Origin: Roseiarcus sp963779095
GTDB taxonomy: Bacteria; Pseudomonadota; Alphaproteobacteria; Rhizobiales; Beijerinckiaceae
DNA: 64,000 nt
Assembly (NCBI GenBank): GCA_963779095.1
Contig: CAVZWU010000023.1
Location: 106,915-170,914 of the forward strand
Direction: 5' to 3'
Below the pieces are notes generated by a model, which saw only the letters and a list, made by a program, of their open reading frames with translations, ran no database searches and was not told the origin of the DNA. Below are positions 1 to 9,904 of this stretch, in pieces; positions within the stretch are counted from its first letter, which is position 1, and each line of letters starts with the position of its first letter. Made by a program: the position numbers and the translations under genes.

Positions 1-305
1 GTGCCGAGCGAATAGAAGGCGTGCGCGCCGTCCGGTCCGGCGAAGAACTTGGCGAGCTTGGGCTCCGGATAATGCTTGTGCAGCGCGGTCAGCGCGCGAT
101 GCTCGCCGAGCGCATGCGCCATCGCCATGGTCCCCGTCACGTCCATATTGGCGGCGATGAGCGGAAAGCCCTTCCATTCCGAGCCTGTGTGCAGGAAGCG
201 GAACGCGCGGTCGACGTCGACGGCGCTGCGGGTGTTCAGCGTCGACCGCTTGGGGCGAATGAGGACGTCCTTGAAATCGAGCTTGACGTCGGTTTCGATG
301 CGCAT
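1..305 (-). CDS. guaC: GMP reductase, N-terminal part (runs off window edge)
   Basis: GMP reductase converts GMP to IMP and ammonia with NADPH, in purine salvage in the cytosol. Only the first 101 residues are inside the window; E. coli GuaC has about 347. The protein starts MRIETDVKLDFKDVLI and continues with RPKRSTLNTRS, then the conserved stretches FPLIAANMDVTGTMAMA and LTALHKHYPEPK. These match GuaC rather than IMP dehydrogenase, which has a different N-terminus and a CBS insert. The start is the ATG at 305-303. It is divergent from the glutathione S-transferase gene across a 108-bp gap holding a 15-bp palindrome. guaB, the opposing enzyme, lies about 5 kb away. The catalytic cysteine region is beyond the window. 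Confidence 0.9.
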   Translation of the reverse strand, partial: MRIETDVKLDFKDVLIRPKRSTLNTRSAVDVDRAFRFLHTGSEWKGFPLIAANMDVTGTMAMAHALGEHRALTALHKHYPEPKLAKFFAGPDGAHAFYSLG

Positions 306-329
306 GACTTATCCGGCAGATGGGAAGAA

Positions 330-344
330 GACGGAACTTCCGTC
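330..344. promoter_or_regulatory. 15-bp perfect palindrome, possible operator
   Basis: GACGGAACTTCCGTC has two 7-bp arms around a central C. It sits between the divergent starts of guaC (305, minus) and the GST gene (414, plus), followed by an AT-rich CATAATT. The position and symmetry suggest a binding site for a dimeric regulator, but no family can be named. Confidence 0.35.
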
Positions 345-413
345 ATAATTTAGTCATCGCGGGCGCAAACCTCAATCAGCGTGGTTGGGGCGCGGCCCCA
401 AGGGGGATCGCCA

Positions 414-1046
414 ATGGCGGACGAACTGATTCTGTACACCAATCCGATGTCGCGCGGCCGCGCTGCGCGATGGATGCTCGAGGAAATCGGCCAGCCTTAC
501 AGGGCGGAGATTGTCGAATATGCGCGGATGAAGTCGCCCGAATATCTGGCGATCAATCCCATTGGCAAGGTTCCGGCGCTCCGGCATGGCGAGACGCTGG
601 TGACGGAATCCGCCGCCATCTGCGCTTATCTCGCCGACGTCTTTCCCGAGGCCGGCCTGGCGCCGCCACATGGCTCGCGCTTGCGCGGTCCCTATTACCG
701 CTGGCTGTTCTTCGCCGGGGGCCCGCTCGAGGCGTCCATCACCGACAAGGCGCTCGGCGTCGCCATTCGTCCCGAGCAGGTGCGGATGGTCGGCTACGGC
801 GGCCTTGAGCAGACGCTGGCCGCGCTCGAAGATCAGCTTAAGCGCTCGGAGTATATCGCGGGCGACCGCTTCACCGCCGCGGATGTTTACGTCGGATCGC
901 ATGTCGGATTCGGACTGATGTTCGGGACGATCGACAAGCGGCCTGCGTTCGAGCGCTATTGGACGCTTATAAGCGCGCGTCCGGCCGCTCACCGGGCGCG
1001 CGAGACCGATGACAAGCTGATCGCCGAACAGCGAAAAGCGGGTTGA
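414..1046 (+). CDS. Glutathione S-transferase family protein
   Basis: A 210-residue soluble GST. Residues about 1-80 form the thioredoxin-like glutathione-binding domain: strand LILYTN, then SRGRAARWMLEE, the cis-proline motif GKVPAL and the glutathione-contacting TESAAICAYLAD. The rest is the all-helical substrate domain, including the typical RFTAADVYVGS segment. GSTs conjugate glutathione to electrophiles or act as glutathione peroxidases or reductases; the substrate cannot be told from sequence. I chose the ATG at 414 over an upstream GTG at 381 because AGGGGG lies 8 bases before it and the conserved domain begins just after. The SDR gene follows after 28 bp on the same strand, so the two are probably co-transcribed. 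Confidence 0.9.
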   Translation: MADELILYTNPMSRGRAARWMLEEIGQPYRAEIVEYARMKSPEYLAINPIGKVPALRHGETLVTESAAICAYLADVFPEAGLAPPHGSRLRGPYYRWLFFAGGPLEASITDKALGVAIRPEQVRMVGYGGLEQTLAALEDQLKRSEYIAGDRFTAADVYVGSHVGFGLMFGTIDKRPAFERYWTLISARPAAHRARETDDKLIAEQRKAG

Positions 1047-1074
1047 GGCCGAATCGGACCGGTTGGGGAGAGAC

Positions 1075-1821
1075 ATGCGACTGAAGGGCAAGGCGGCGCT
1101 GGTGACCGGCGCGGGGCAGGGGTTCGGCTATGGCATCGCCGAGGCCTTCGTTCGCGAAGGCGCGCGGGTCGCTTGCCTGGACGTGAAAGGCGATGTCGCG
1201 GAGGCGGCCGCCAAACGAATGGGCGCCTCTGCCATTGCGCTCCAGGGCGATGTTTCAAGCCGCGCCGACGTCAAGCGCGCGGCGCGCGCCGCGATCGACG
1301 CCCTCGGCCGCGTGGATATCGTCGTCAACAACGCCGGCACGACGCATCGCAACAAGCCGATCATGGAGGTCGAGGAGGCGGAGTTCGACCGTATTTTCGC
1401 GGTCAACGTCAAATCGATCCTGCTCACCGCGCAGGCTTTCATTCCGCATATGCGCGCGCATGGCGGCGGCGTCCTCATCAATGTCGGCTCGACCGCGGCG
1501 CTTCGCCCGCGTCCGGGCTTGGCCGTCTACAACGCCTCGAAGGGGGCGGTGCATGTGATGACGAAGTCGATGGCGGTCGAGCTTGCGCCCGACAAGATCA
1601 GAGTCTGCGCGTTGGCCCCGGTCGCCGGCGAGACGCCGCTGCTTGCGATGTTCATGGGCGAGGACACGCCCGAAAAGCGCGCCGCGTTCAAGGCGACCGT
1701 GCCGCTCGGCCGGTTCTCCACGCCGCAGGATATCGGCGCCGCGGCGCTCTTTCTCGCCAGCGACGAGGCGAACTTTCTGACCGGCGTGGTGCTGGAGGTC
1801 GACGGCGGGCGCTGCATCTGA
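1075..1821 (+). CDS. SDR family NAD(P)-dependent oxidoreductase
   Basis: A 248-residue classical short-chain dehydrogenase. It has the Rossmann motif TGAGQGFGYG near residue 11, an acidic D at the end of strand 2 (ACLDVKG, suggesting NAD preference), NNAG, the catalytic serine in NVGSTAA, and the YNASK Tyr-Lys pair. The C-terminus keeps the usual GVVLEVDGG. SDRs of this kind oxidise secondary alcohols or 3-hydroxyacyl groups; the substrate is unknown. The ATG at 1075 has GGGGAG just upstream; a TTG at 1063 would only add four residues and would use up that ribosome site. Likely in an operon with the GST. Confidence 0.88.
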   Translation: MRLKGKAALVTGAGQGFGYGIAEAFVREGARVACLDVKGDVAEAAAKRMGASAIALQGDVSSRADVKRAARAAIDALGRVDIVVNNAGTTHRNKPIMEVEEAEFDRIFAVNVKSILLTAQAFIPHMRAHGGGVLINVGSTAALRPRPGLAVYNASKGAVHVMTKSMAVELAPDKIRVCALAPVAGETPLLAMFMGEDTPEKRAAFKATVPLGRFSTPQDIGAAALFLASDEANFLTGVVLEVDGGRCI

Positions 1822-2073
1822 GCATGCCCGCGGGGCAAGTTTCATCATGGGCGCCGGTCACCCGGCTTGCGTTCGCTGTCCCATGACCGGATTTACGTCT
1901 CCCCTCGGATGCAAGGCGGGCGGAGGCTGGCGCGAACCGCTCTTCCTTGACAAACAGGCCGGCGGCGTGCGGTTTGGAGCGATGGACGCGGTCCGCCGGG
2001 AGCTTCGTGTTGAGCGCAATGCGCAATCCCGCTTGATTGGAGCGCGGAGCCTTCGCTTGCGGCGGCGAGACTA

Positions 2074-4477
2074 TTGAACGGCCGACGACAATCTCCGGGT
2101 GTGGTTGAGGCGGCCCACCGCCTCGATCGCAACCTCAACGCGCACGGCGAAGCGGTTCGGGCGGAGAGGCGAAGACCCGCAACGAGCAGGGGCGCCGTGC
2201 GACGGTTTGGCCGCGCAGCCGTTCGCTGGTGGACGGATCTTAAAGCGGCGATATCGGCGCTGTTGCGGGTCCCCTCCGTACGCTACTCCCTGTTGGGACT
2301 GGCGGCCGTCGTGGTGCTCATCGCCGCAATGACCCAGATGGCTTCGGTCATCGTCGACGAATGGTCGCAGCGCGACATTGAGCTGCGCGCGCGCCTCGTG
2401 TTCCGGTCCATCCATGAGCGCGTCGTGGCTGGCCTTGCGGCGAAGGCCGCGGGCGCCGATCTGCAGCCATTTTTCGAACAGCTCGTGGAGGACGAGCGGC
2501 TCCAGGCGCTGGGCTTCTGCGATCCTCAGGGGCGCATGCTTTACGCGACGAAGGATATGCCGGAACTCGGTCCATTGCCCGAAGCCGCCGCTGCCCAAAG
2601 TCGACACTTTCACTGACCTGCACGACGAGGAGCCGCCGATCGCGACCGCCCTCTTTCCGCTCTCCGCCAAGGAGGGCGAGGGCTCGCTGCTCGTCGTACA
2701 CGATCTCTCGTTCATCGACCGGCGGGCGCATGAGGCCGAATTCTATATGGCGCTCGCGCTCATTGGCGTCGCCGCAGGGCTTGGGCTCTTGGCGACGGCG
2801 ATCGTGCTCGCGTTGCTCAAAGGATGGAACCGGTCGCTGCGCCAGGCGATCGCCAATTTCAATCTCGGCCGAGCCGACTATGGGCCGCGGCAGACGGAAA
2901 TGCCGATCGGGCGGGATATCGAGGCGATGCTGTCCGAACTCCGGCTCGAGCGGAAGTACGCCGACAGCATACACGTGGAATGGTCGCCCAACACGCTCCA
3001 TCAGCTTCTCGACCAGGAGTTGCCCGGAGCGCAGGTGATCGTGGTCTCGAATCGCGAGCCCTATATCCACAACCTCGTCGACGGCCGCGTCGTCTTGCAA
3101 ACGCCGGCGAGCGGCCTCGTCTCGGCGCTCGAGCCGGTCATGCGCGCCTGCGGCGGCGTGTGGGTCGCGCATGGCTCAGGGTCGGCGGATCGCGACACGG
3201 TTGACGGTCGCGACCGGGTCCCCGTGCCGCCCGACAAGCCAGCCTATGCGTTGCGACGGGTGTGGATCAGCGACGAGGAGCAGGACGGCTATTATTACGG
3301 GCTCGCCAACGAGGGCTTATGGCCGCTCTGCCACATCGCCTTCGTACGGCCGACGTTCCGCGAACGGGACTGGGCGCATTACGTCGAGGTCAATCAGCGC
3401 TTCGCCGATGTCGTCATCGAGGAGGCGGACCGCGACGATCCCGTAGTGCTCGTGCAGGACTATCACTTCGCCTTGCTGCCGCGCATGCTTCGCCGACGCC
3501 TGCCCCGCGCGACGATCATCGCGTTCTGGCACATTCCGTGGCCAAATCCGGAGACGTTCGGCATCTGCCCATGGCGGGAGCAGATCATCGACGGACTCCT
3601 CGGCGCCTCGATCCTCGGCTTCCATACGCGCTTCCATTGCAACAACTTCATCGAGGCGGTCGACCGGTTCATGGAGAGCCGCATCGACCGCGAGCGAAGC
3701 TCGGTGACGCTTGCCGGTCACGAGACGCTCGTTCGCTCCTATCCGATCTCGATCGAGTGGCCGCCGGCGGCGATGGCGCGGCAGGCGCCGGTGGAGGAGT
3801 GTCGCCGGGCGGTCAGGAGCCGTTTCGGGCTCAGCCCCGATGCGCGGATCGCGGTTGGGATCGAGCGCTTCGACTACACCAAAGGCATCGTGGACCGGAT
3901 GCGCGCGGTCGATGTTGTGCTGGAGTCGCACCCCGAGTGGCGCGGCAAGCTCGTGTTCATCCAGGCGGCGGCGCCGACCCGCAGCAAGCTCAGCGCCTAT
4001 AGAGGCCTCCAGGCCGAGGCCGCCGAGGAGGCCGAGGCGATCAACGCCCGCTGGGGGAACGATTCCTACAAGCCCGTCGTGCTTTCCGTTCGCCACCACG
4101 AACCGGCGGAGGTGTTCGAGCTCTTCCGGGCCGCGGATCTCTGCATCGTCTCCAGCCTGCACGACGGCATGAATCTCGTCGCCAAGGAGTTCGTCGCCGC
4201 CCGCGACGACGAGCAGGGGGTGCTCGTGCTGTCGAGCTTCGCCGGCGCTTCGCGCGAACTGTCGGAAGCGCTGATCGTCAATCCCTACGACACCCATGGA
4301 ATGGCGGAGACGATCAACCTGGCGCTGCGGATGGATCCGGCGGTCCAGCGCGAACGGATGCGGGAGATGCGGGAGCTGGTTCGGCAGCGCAACGTCTACC
4401 GCTGGGCCGGGCAGATGCTGCTCGACGCGGCCCGCCTGAGGCGGCGCGAGAGCATCGGGGGCGCGGAGGCGGCCTGA
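2074..4477 (+). CDS. otsA: Membrane-anchored trehalose-6-phosphate synthase (GT20), one frameshift
   Basis: The catalytic part makes trehalose 6-phosphate from a nucleotide glucose and glucose 6-phosphate. The C-terminal 470 or so residues carry GT20 hallmarks: VIVVSNREPY, VQDYHFALLPRMLR, FWHIPWPNPE, ERFDYTKG and SSLHDGMNLVAKEF. In front is an N-terminal module of about 300 residues: a transmembrane helix (LLGLAAVVVLIAAMTQM), a periplasmic domain of about 130 residues, a second helix (LIGVAAGLGLLATAIVLALL) and a HAMP-like linker. The frame changes at about 2593-2600 (GCTGCCCAAAG). Removing one base there gives 801 codons, about 800 residues. The start is uncertain: TTG at 2074 or GTG at 2101. 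No otsB phosphatase gene is next to it. Confidence 0.85.
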
Positions 4478-4750
4478 GCAGGGTCGTTGATGAACGCTCT
4501 CGTATTCATCGCGAGGATGCACAAGCGTGAGCAATTCTTGTGCGTCAAGAAAACGTTCTTGAGCCAGAGGTCATGTTAAGGCCATGGTATTGAACCCAGT
4601 CCGGCGCCGATGTGGCGCGCTATTCTTGTGACTGATTGTTGCGGAATCGATCGCGACCCTCACGATGATTGTCCGAAATCCTACCGGGCGCCATCGTATA
4701 GGCAAATTCTCCCTCTATCGATCTTGTGCGGGCGATCAGAGGAGAGCGAA

Positions 4751-5053
4751 ATGACTCAGCATGCGCTTTACGTTCAACTCGAAGCCAAGCCTGGCAAGGA
4801 GCAGGAGGTCGCGACCTTCTTGTCCGGCGCGCGGAACATGATCACCGACGAGCCTGAAACCACGGCCTGGTTCGCGATCCGGATGGGGCCGAGGACCTTC
4901 GGCATATTCGACGCGTTCGCCAACGAGCACGGCCGCGACGCCCATCTTCAGGGCAAGCTCGCCAGCCAGATCCGAGCGAAGGCTTCGGACCTGTTTGTCA
5001 GGACGCCGGAGATTCAGCGGGTGGAAGTGCTCGCGGACAAACTGCCTCACTGA
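4751..5053 (+). CDS. Antibiotic biosynthesis monooxygenase (ABM)-domain protein
   Basis: A 100-residue protein of the dimeric ferredoxin-like ABM/YgiN fold. It starts MTQHALYVQLEAKPGKE and has the typical pattern of a first strand followed by an xxPGKEQEVATFL helix, a central TTAWFAIRMGP strand and a FDAFANEHGRDAHL segment. Relatives oxidise quinols or polyketide-like aromatics, or serve as heme- or substrate-binding proteins without a cofactor. The ATG at 4751 has AGAGGAGAG just upstream. It stands alone, with a hairpin terminator 45 bp after its stop. Confidence 0.85.
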   Translation: MTQHALYVQLEAKPGKEQEVATFLSGARNMITDEPETTAWFAIRMGPRTFGIFDAFANEHGRDAHLQGKLASQIRAKASDLFVRTPEIQRVEVLADKLPH

Positions 5054-5097
5054 CGGGAGCCGCCGGCGCCCCACGCGCAGGGCGCGCCACCGGCATG

Positions 5098-5130
5098 AGC
5101 GCGGCGGGCGTTTCCGCCGCGCTTTCGATT
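5098..5130. terminator. Intrinsic terminator, probably bidirectional
   Basis: A perfect 10-bp stem, AGCGCGGCGG paired with CCGCCGCGCT around a 6-base loop, followed by TTCGATT. It separates the rightward monooxygenase gene from the leftward 100-residue gene that ends at 5183. The T run is weak. Confidence 0.6.
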
Positions 5131-5182
5131 CTGAATGGAAAAGCGCCGCGCTGTCCGTTTTACGATGAAGAAACGCGGGGCC

Positions 5183-5485
5183 TCACTTTTTGCCGGTCTC
5201 GCCGCGGGCCGGGGCGCTCTCGCTTTCCTCCTCCGCCTCGGCCTCGATAAGCGCGATGGTCCTGCCGAGAAGCCATCGTTTGATTTGCTTGCACACGACA
5301 TCATCGAGCTTCAGATCGTGTCGCTCGCAGATCGAGGCGAGATGATCGCGAAGCGGCGCCGGCATCTTGATGCTCACGTCCACAAGGTCGTTTTGATTGT
5401 CCGCCAATATCGCCTCCATTGTCGCAAGCGCAGGATTGTACAGCGCGTCGGTCCGGCTGAACACCGGAGAGCCCGCTTTGCTCAT
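5183..5485 (-). CDS. Hypothetical protein, 100 residues
   Basis: Not recognised. The start ATG at 5485-5483 is preceded by GGGAGA at a good distance; a longer frame to 5614 exists but its extra N-terminus is Arg/Ala-rich and unlikely. The middle, VDVSIKMPAPLRDHLASIC, followed by KLDDVVCKQIKRWLLG, resembles a ribbon-helix-helix or other small DNA-binding dimer fold. The C-terminus is acidic (EAEAEEESE). It converges on the monooxygenase gene and diverges from guaB. A regulatory role is only a guess. Confidence 0.6.
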   Translation of the reverse strand: MSKAGSPVFSRTDALYNPALATMEAILADNQNDLVDVSIKMPAPLRDHLASICERHDLKLDDVVCKQIKRWLLGRTIALIEAEAEEESESAPARGETGKK

Positions 5486-5623
5486 TTCGCGTCTCCCGCG
5501 ACGAGGCGTCCCGGGCGCCGCCGGCCGCGCCGCTAGGAACTTCGCTCGCACCCGTGTTAGCCAGCCGCGCCATGCAGCGGATGTGAGTTTTGCGCCGTCC
5601 GCCTTTTGATCCACATAGGACGC

Positions 5624-7128
5624 ATGGCGATGGCGGTGATTGAACCGAACTTTATTCCCGAAGGCCTCGCGTTCGACGACGTCCTGCTGCGTCCGGGATT
5701 AAGCGCGGTCATGCCGAGCGCAACGAATATCGGGACGCAGCTCACCCGCCCGATTCGCCTCAACCTGCCGATCATCTCCGCGGCGATGGACACCGTCACC
5801 GAGGCGAGGCTCGCGATCGCCATGGCTGAGGCGGGCGGGATCGGCGTCATCCACCGCAATCTTGCAGCCCGCCGATCAGGCTGAGGAGGTGCGCAAGGTC
5901 AAGCGATTCGAGAGCGGCATGGTGGTCGATCCGATCACCATCTTTCCCGACGCGACGCTCGCCGACGCGCTCGCGCTTATGCGCCGCGCCTCGATCTCGG
6001 GCATTCCCGTGGTCGAGCGTGGGGCCGACGGCAAGCCGGCGAAGCTCATCGGCATTCTCACCAACCGCGACGTGCGCTTCGCCGACGATCCGCGCCAGCC
6101 GGTGACCGAGCTCATGACCCGCAAGGTGGTGACGGTCGGGCGAGGGGGTGAGCCACGAGGAGGCGCGCCGGCTCCTGCATCTCAACCGCATCGAGAAGCT
6201 GGTCGTCGTCGACGAAGCGGGGCGCTGCGTCGGCCTCATCACGGTCAAGGACATCGAGAAGGCGACCGCGCATCCGAACGCCGCCAAGGACGCCGACGGG
6301 CGCCTGCGCGTCGCCGCCGCGACCTCCGTCGGCGACAAGGGGTTCGAGCGCGCCGAGATGCTGATGGCGGCCGGCGTCGACTGCCTCGTCGTCGACACCG
6401 CGCACGGCCATTCGGAGCCGGTCCTTGCAGCAGGTGCGGCGCATCCAGCGCGCGACCAACAAGGTCTCGGTCATCGCCGGCAACGTGGCGACGCGCGAGG
6501 GCGCCAAGGCGCTGATCGACGCCGGCGCGGACGCGATCAAGGTCGGCATCGGGCCAGGCTCGATCTGCACCACCCGCATCGTCGCCGGCGTCGGCGTGCC
6601 GCAGCTGACCGCGATCATGGAAGCCGCGGAGGCGGCGCGCGACGTCCGGCGTGCCGGTGATCGGCGACGGGGGCGTCAAATATTCGGGCGACCTCGCCAA
6701 GGCGATCGCGGGCGGGGCGGACAGCGTGATGATCGGCTCGCTGCTCGCCGGCACCGACGAGAGCCCGGGCGAAGTGTTCCTCTACCAGGGGCGCTCTTAC
6801 AAGAGCTACCGCGGCATGGGCTCGCTCGGCGCGATGGCGCAGGGGTCGGCCGACCGCTACTTCCAGCAGGACGTGAAGGATCAGGTGAAGCTGGTGCCCG
6901 AAGGGGTCGAGGGGCAGGTGCCGCTATCGGGGCCCGACGGCTGCGATCATCCACCAGCTCGCCGGGGGCTTGCGCGCCGCCATGGGCTATGTCGGCGCCG
7001 AGACGATTCCCGAGTTCCAGAAGAAGGCGCGCTTCATGCGCATCACCGGCGCTGGCCTGCGCGAGAGCCATGTCCACGACGTCGCCATCACCCGCGAGAG
7101 CCCGAACTATCACCCGTCAGGGGCGTGA
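5624..7128 (+). CDS. guaB: Inosine-5'-monophosphate dehydrogenase, five +1 frameshifts
   Basis: IMPDH oxidises IMP to XMP with NAD, the committed step of GMP synthesis. All parts are present in order: LAFDDVLLRPGLS, ISAAMDTVTEA, the two CBS domains (GIPVVERGADG and LVVVDEAGRCVGLITVKD), the phosphate loop IKVGIGPGSICTTR with the catalytic cysteine, VIGDGGVKYSGD, and the flap GSLGAMAQGSADRY. The frame breaks at about 5861-5864, 6137-6141, 6425, 6646 and 6933-6935, each by one extra base. Taking these out gives exactly 1500 nt, 499 residues, a normal length. Start ATG 5624, or 5630 which has better spacing from AGGA. Because GuaB is essential without guanine, sequencing error is likelier than a real pseudogene. 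Confidence 0.9.
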
Positions 7129-7132
7129 GCAG

Positions 7133-8034
7133 TCAGCCGCTCCGGGCGGCGAGGATCGAGAACAGGGCGGTTGCAATGCGGCTGCGGGGGCGATTCTTCT
7201 GGCTCAGGACATGAAACTCGCGGTCGGGCAGCTTGAACCGGACCTGCCGAAGCAAGCCGGCCTCCAGACTCGAAGCGGCGACTGAGGCGGAGGTCGCGGT
7301 CGCGCCCAGGCCCGCCTCAACCGCGGCGCGCACGGCCTCGTTCGAGGGGAGCTCCATCGCGATCCTGAGCTTCTCGGGGCGGATTCCGAGCCGCCTCAGC
7401 GCCTGTTCGAACGCCGACCGCGTGCCCGATCCGACCTCGCGCAGCACCCATTCTCCCTGCAGAAGGTCGGCTGGCGTCGAGCGATTTCGCGTCGCCCCAG
7501 GCATGATCCGGACCGACGACGAGGACCAGCTGGTCCCTCGCAACGACGAGGCTTTCCAGGCTTTCGCTTTTAACCGCGCCTTCGACGAAGCCGAGTTCCG
7601 CTGCGCCGCTCTCGACCGCCTCGGCGACCTCGGCGGTGTTGCCGATCGTCAGCCTGATCTCGATGCGCGGGTGGGCGCGCCGGAAGGCGACGAGGCGCGG
7701 CGGCAGCCAGTAGCCGGCGATCGTCTGGCTCGCGTGCAGACTCAGCGCGCCGCGCTCGAGCGCGCCGAATTCGGCAAGGGTCTGCTCCGCGTGCTCAACC
7801 TCGGCGAGGATGCGGCGCGCTTGGGCAAGCAGCGCTACGCCCGCTTCGGTAAGCGCAATGCGCCGGCCGATCGCGGTCGAACAGCCGTACGTCGTGGCGG
7901 GCTTCGAGCGCAGCGATCGCGTGGCTCGCCGCCGATTGCGCGAGGTTGAGCGCCCGCGCCCCTTCCGTCACGTGTCCGCGCTCCGCGACGGCGATGAAAA
8001 CGCGCAACTGCTCGAGCGTCACGGGCTTCCCCAT
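7133..8034 (-). CDS. LysR-family transcriptional regulator, two +1 frameshifts
   Basis: The N-terminal winged helix-turn-helix is clear: LEQLRVFIAVAERGHVTEGA, then SAASHAIAALE. It is followed by a periplasmic-binding-like effector domain with ELGFVEGAV and the C-terminal VRAAVEAGLGATATS segment. The reading frame shifts at about 7870-7874 (after LFDR) and about 7465-7473 (before LLQGEWVLREVGSG). Removing one base at each gives 900 nt, 299 residues, normal for LysR. It is transcribed away from the TDT transporter gene, the classic arrangement for a regulator and its target, and probably controls that transporter. It resembles CysL/CbbR-like members, but the effector cannot be assigned. Confidence 0.88.
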
Positions 8035-8043
8035 TCGATCTAT

Positions 8044-8060
8044 GAAATGAGATCATAATG
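8044..8060. promoter_or_regulatory. Candidate LysR operator in divergent promoter region
   Basis: The 94-bp gap between the lysR start (8034) and the transporter start (8129) is AT-rich compared with its surroundings. It contains ATGAGATCAT, with ATGA/TCAT arms, typical of the short dyads LysR proteins bind. The assignment rests on position and symmetry only. Confidence 0.3.
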
Positions 8061-8128
8061 AGCAGACTAATCTATTGGAATGATTGATTGACGCAAACTA
8101 CCTTGGTCTCCGGGCAGGAGAAAAACCG

Positions 8129-9305
8129 ATGAGCGTCCTCGACATCCAGCTTCAGCCTCTCGCGCGCAGGGACGCGAAACCGCTCCTGGAGATCGTCCGC
8201 AACTTCACCCCGAACTGGTTCACCGTGACCATGGGGACCGGGGCGCTCGCGCTGACGCTTAATCAGTTTCCGCTTCCCCTTCCGGGCCTGCGCGCGGTCG
8301 CAGTCGGTTTGTGGCTCGCCAATATTGCGCTTTTCGCGCTGTTCAGCCTTCTCTACGCCGCGCGCTGGATTCTCTTCCCGCGCGAGGCGGCGCTGATTTT
8401 CAGACACCCGGTGATGTCGATGTTTTTTGGCGCGATCCCGATGGGGCTCGCGACCATCGTCAATGGCTTTCTCGCCTTTGGCCCTGATTTCCTTGGAACG
8501 CGGCTTAGCCGTCAGCGTCGCGCGCGCTCTTTGGCAGGCGGACGCCGCGATGTCGGTCGTTTGCGGCCTCGCCATCCCTTATTTCATGTTTACCCGCCAG
8601 GAACACTCGATCGAGAAGCTGACGGCGGTGTGGCTGCTTCCGATCGTTGCCTCGGAGGTCGCCGCTGCGAGCGGCGGACTGCTGGCGCCGCATCTCGCGG
8701 CCCCCGAGGCCTTCCTGGTCCTCATCCTCAGCTACGTCCTCTGGGCGTGCTCGGTGCCGCTCGCCATGAGCGTCCTCGTGCTCCTGTTCCTGAGGCTTGC
8801 GCTGCACAAGCTGCCCGAGCGCGACATGGGGGTCTCCGCCTGGCTCGCGCTCGGGCCGATCGGGACGGGAGCGCTGGGCCTCGTCGTGCTCGGCGCCGCG
8901 GCGCCGGAGATTTTCGCCGCCAATGGGCTCGCGTCCGTAGGCGAGGTCGCCTTCGGCCTCGGCGTGCTCGGAGGCCTGATCCTGTGGGGTTATGGCGTCT
9001 GGTGGCTGAGCCTCGCGATCCTCAAGACTGTGCGCTATCTGCGCGGCGGCCTGCCGTTCAATCTCGGCTGGTGGGGCTTCACCTTCCCGCTCGCGGTCTA
9101 CACGCTCGCCACGCTTGCTCTCGCGCGCGTCACCGGGCTCAGCCTGTTCAGCTTCGCCGGCGGAGGGCTCGCAATCTGTTTGGCGATCTTCTGGGTCGTC
9201 GTCGCGAGCCGCACTGTGCGAGGGGCATGGAGCACGGCGCTCTTCGTCGCCCCCTGTCTCATGGGCGCCAACGCCCCGGCGCGGTTTGAAGCGGATATCG
9301 CATAA
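8129..9305 (+). CDS. TDT-family (TehA/Mae1/SLAC1-like) transporter, one +1 frameshift
   Basis: An inner-membrane protein with about ten hydrophobic helices. It begins with the family signature NFTPNWFTVTMGTGALAL and later has MSVVCGLAIPYFMF, FNLGWWGFTFPLAVYT and LFSFAGGGLAICLAIFW, all typical of the tellurite-resistance/dicarboxylate transporter family, which moves C4-dicarboxylates, sulfite or other anions. The frame changes at 8493-8494 (TTCCTTGGAA); removing one base gives 391 residues. The ATG at 8129 has GCAGGAG upstream. The divergent LysR gene is its likely regulator. The substrate is unknown; sulfite or an organic acid would fit the family. Confidence 0.87.
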
Positions 9306-9345
9306 GGGCAGGCTGCTGCGCCCCCCCCGTCGGGCAGGGCGATAC

Positions 9346-9660
9346 TCAGGCGCTGCCCGCGACCTCGATTGCGCGGAAGTCGGCGCGAGGCTGCTTCGCC
9401 GCAAGCGCAAGCGAAATTTGCAGCGCCTCGAGGTCTGCAGCGCCGCGCGGCTCCCAGCCGCAAGGGCAGGCGTTATCGCCGCGATGCGCCTCGGCGACCT
9501 CGAGATAGAGGAGGCCAACCGCCGTCGCCGCAAGACTCAGCGCGGCCATCGGCGGGAGCCGCGTCGATTGCATGACGCCGCAAAACGCCATCCGCACCGA
9601 CCGCTTCAACTGGTCCAGCGCCGCGATCGTCTCGTCCTCGGTTGGAGCGGCGAATTGCAT
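9346..9660 (-). CDS. Hypothetical protein, 104 residues
   Basis: Not recognised. ATG at 9660-9658 with GAGAGGGAT at ribosome-site distance. The N-terminal part, TEDETIAALDQLKRSVRMAF, is amphipathic helix-like; it is followed by one possible membrane or buried helix (MAALSLAATAVGLLYLEVA) and a short CPCGW motif near the middle-end that could bind a metal or form a disulfide. It converges on the transporter gene. Confidence 0.55.
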   Translation of the reverse strand: MQFAAPTEDETIAALDQLKRSVRMAFCGVMQSTRLPPMAALSLAATAVGLLYLEVAEAHRGDNACPCGWEPRGAADLEALQISLALAAKQPRADFRAIEVAGSA

Positions 9661-9904
9661 GACGGATCCCTCTCGGCGAATTCGCGCGCTTGCGCGGTCT
9701 AACGTCCGACGTTCGAACGAAAGGTAGAGAAACGCTAATCGCGCCGCAAGCGGTTGGAAGCATTTCGTAATTAGAACAATTGCAAACTCGCCCCTTCTCA
9801 TGCTCGCGCCGGAGATCGCCGGGGCACGGAGCCGCGTTTTTCCGACGCCTACACCGCCGTCATTCAGTGGTAGATTGACCCTTGGGACGGAAACGGAGCG
9901 CGTC

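Noticed and set aside
5624..7128. guaB as a true pseudogene
   Set aside because: Five separate single-base insertions with all active-site motifs kept and a perfect corrected length fit sequencing error better than decay of an essential gene.
9319..9330. Run of Cs after the transporter gene as a contingency tract
   Set aside because: It is downstream of the stop codon and upstream of the end of a convergent gene; no effect on a frame can be seen.
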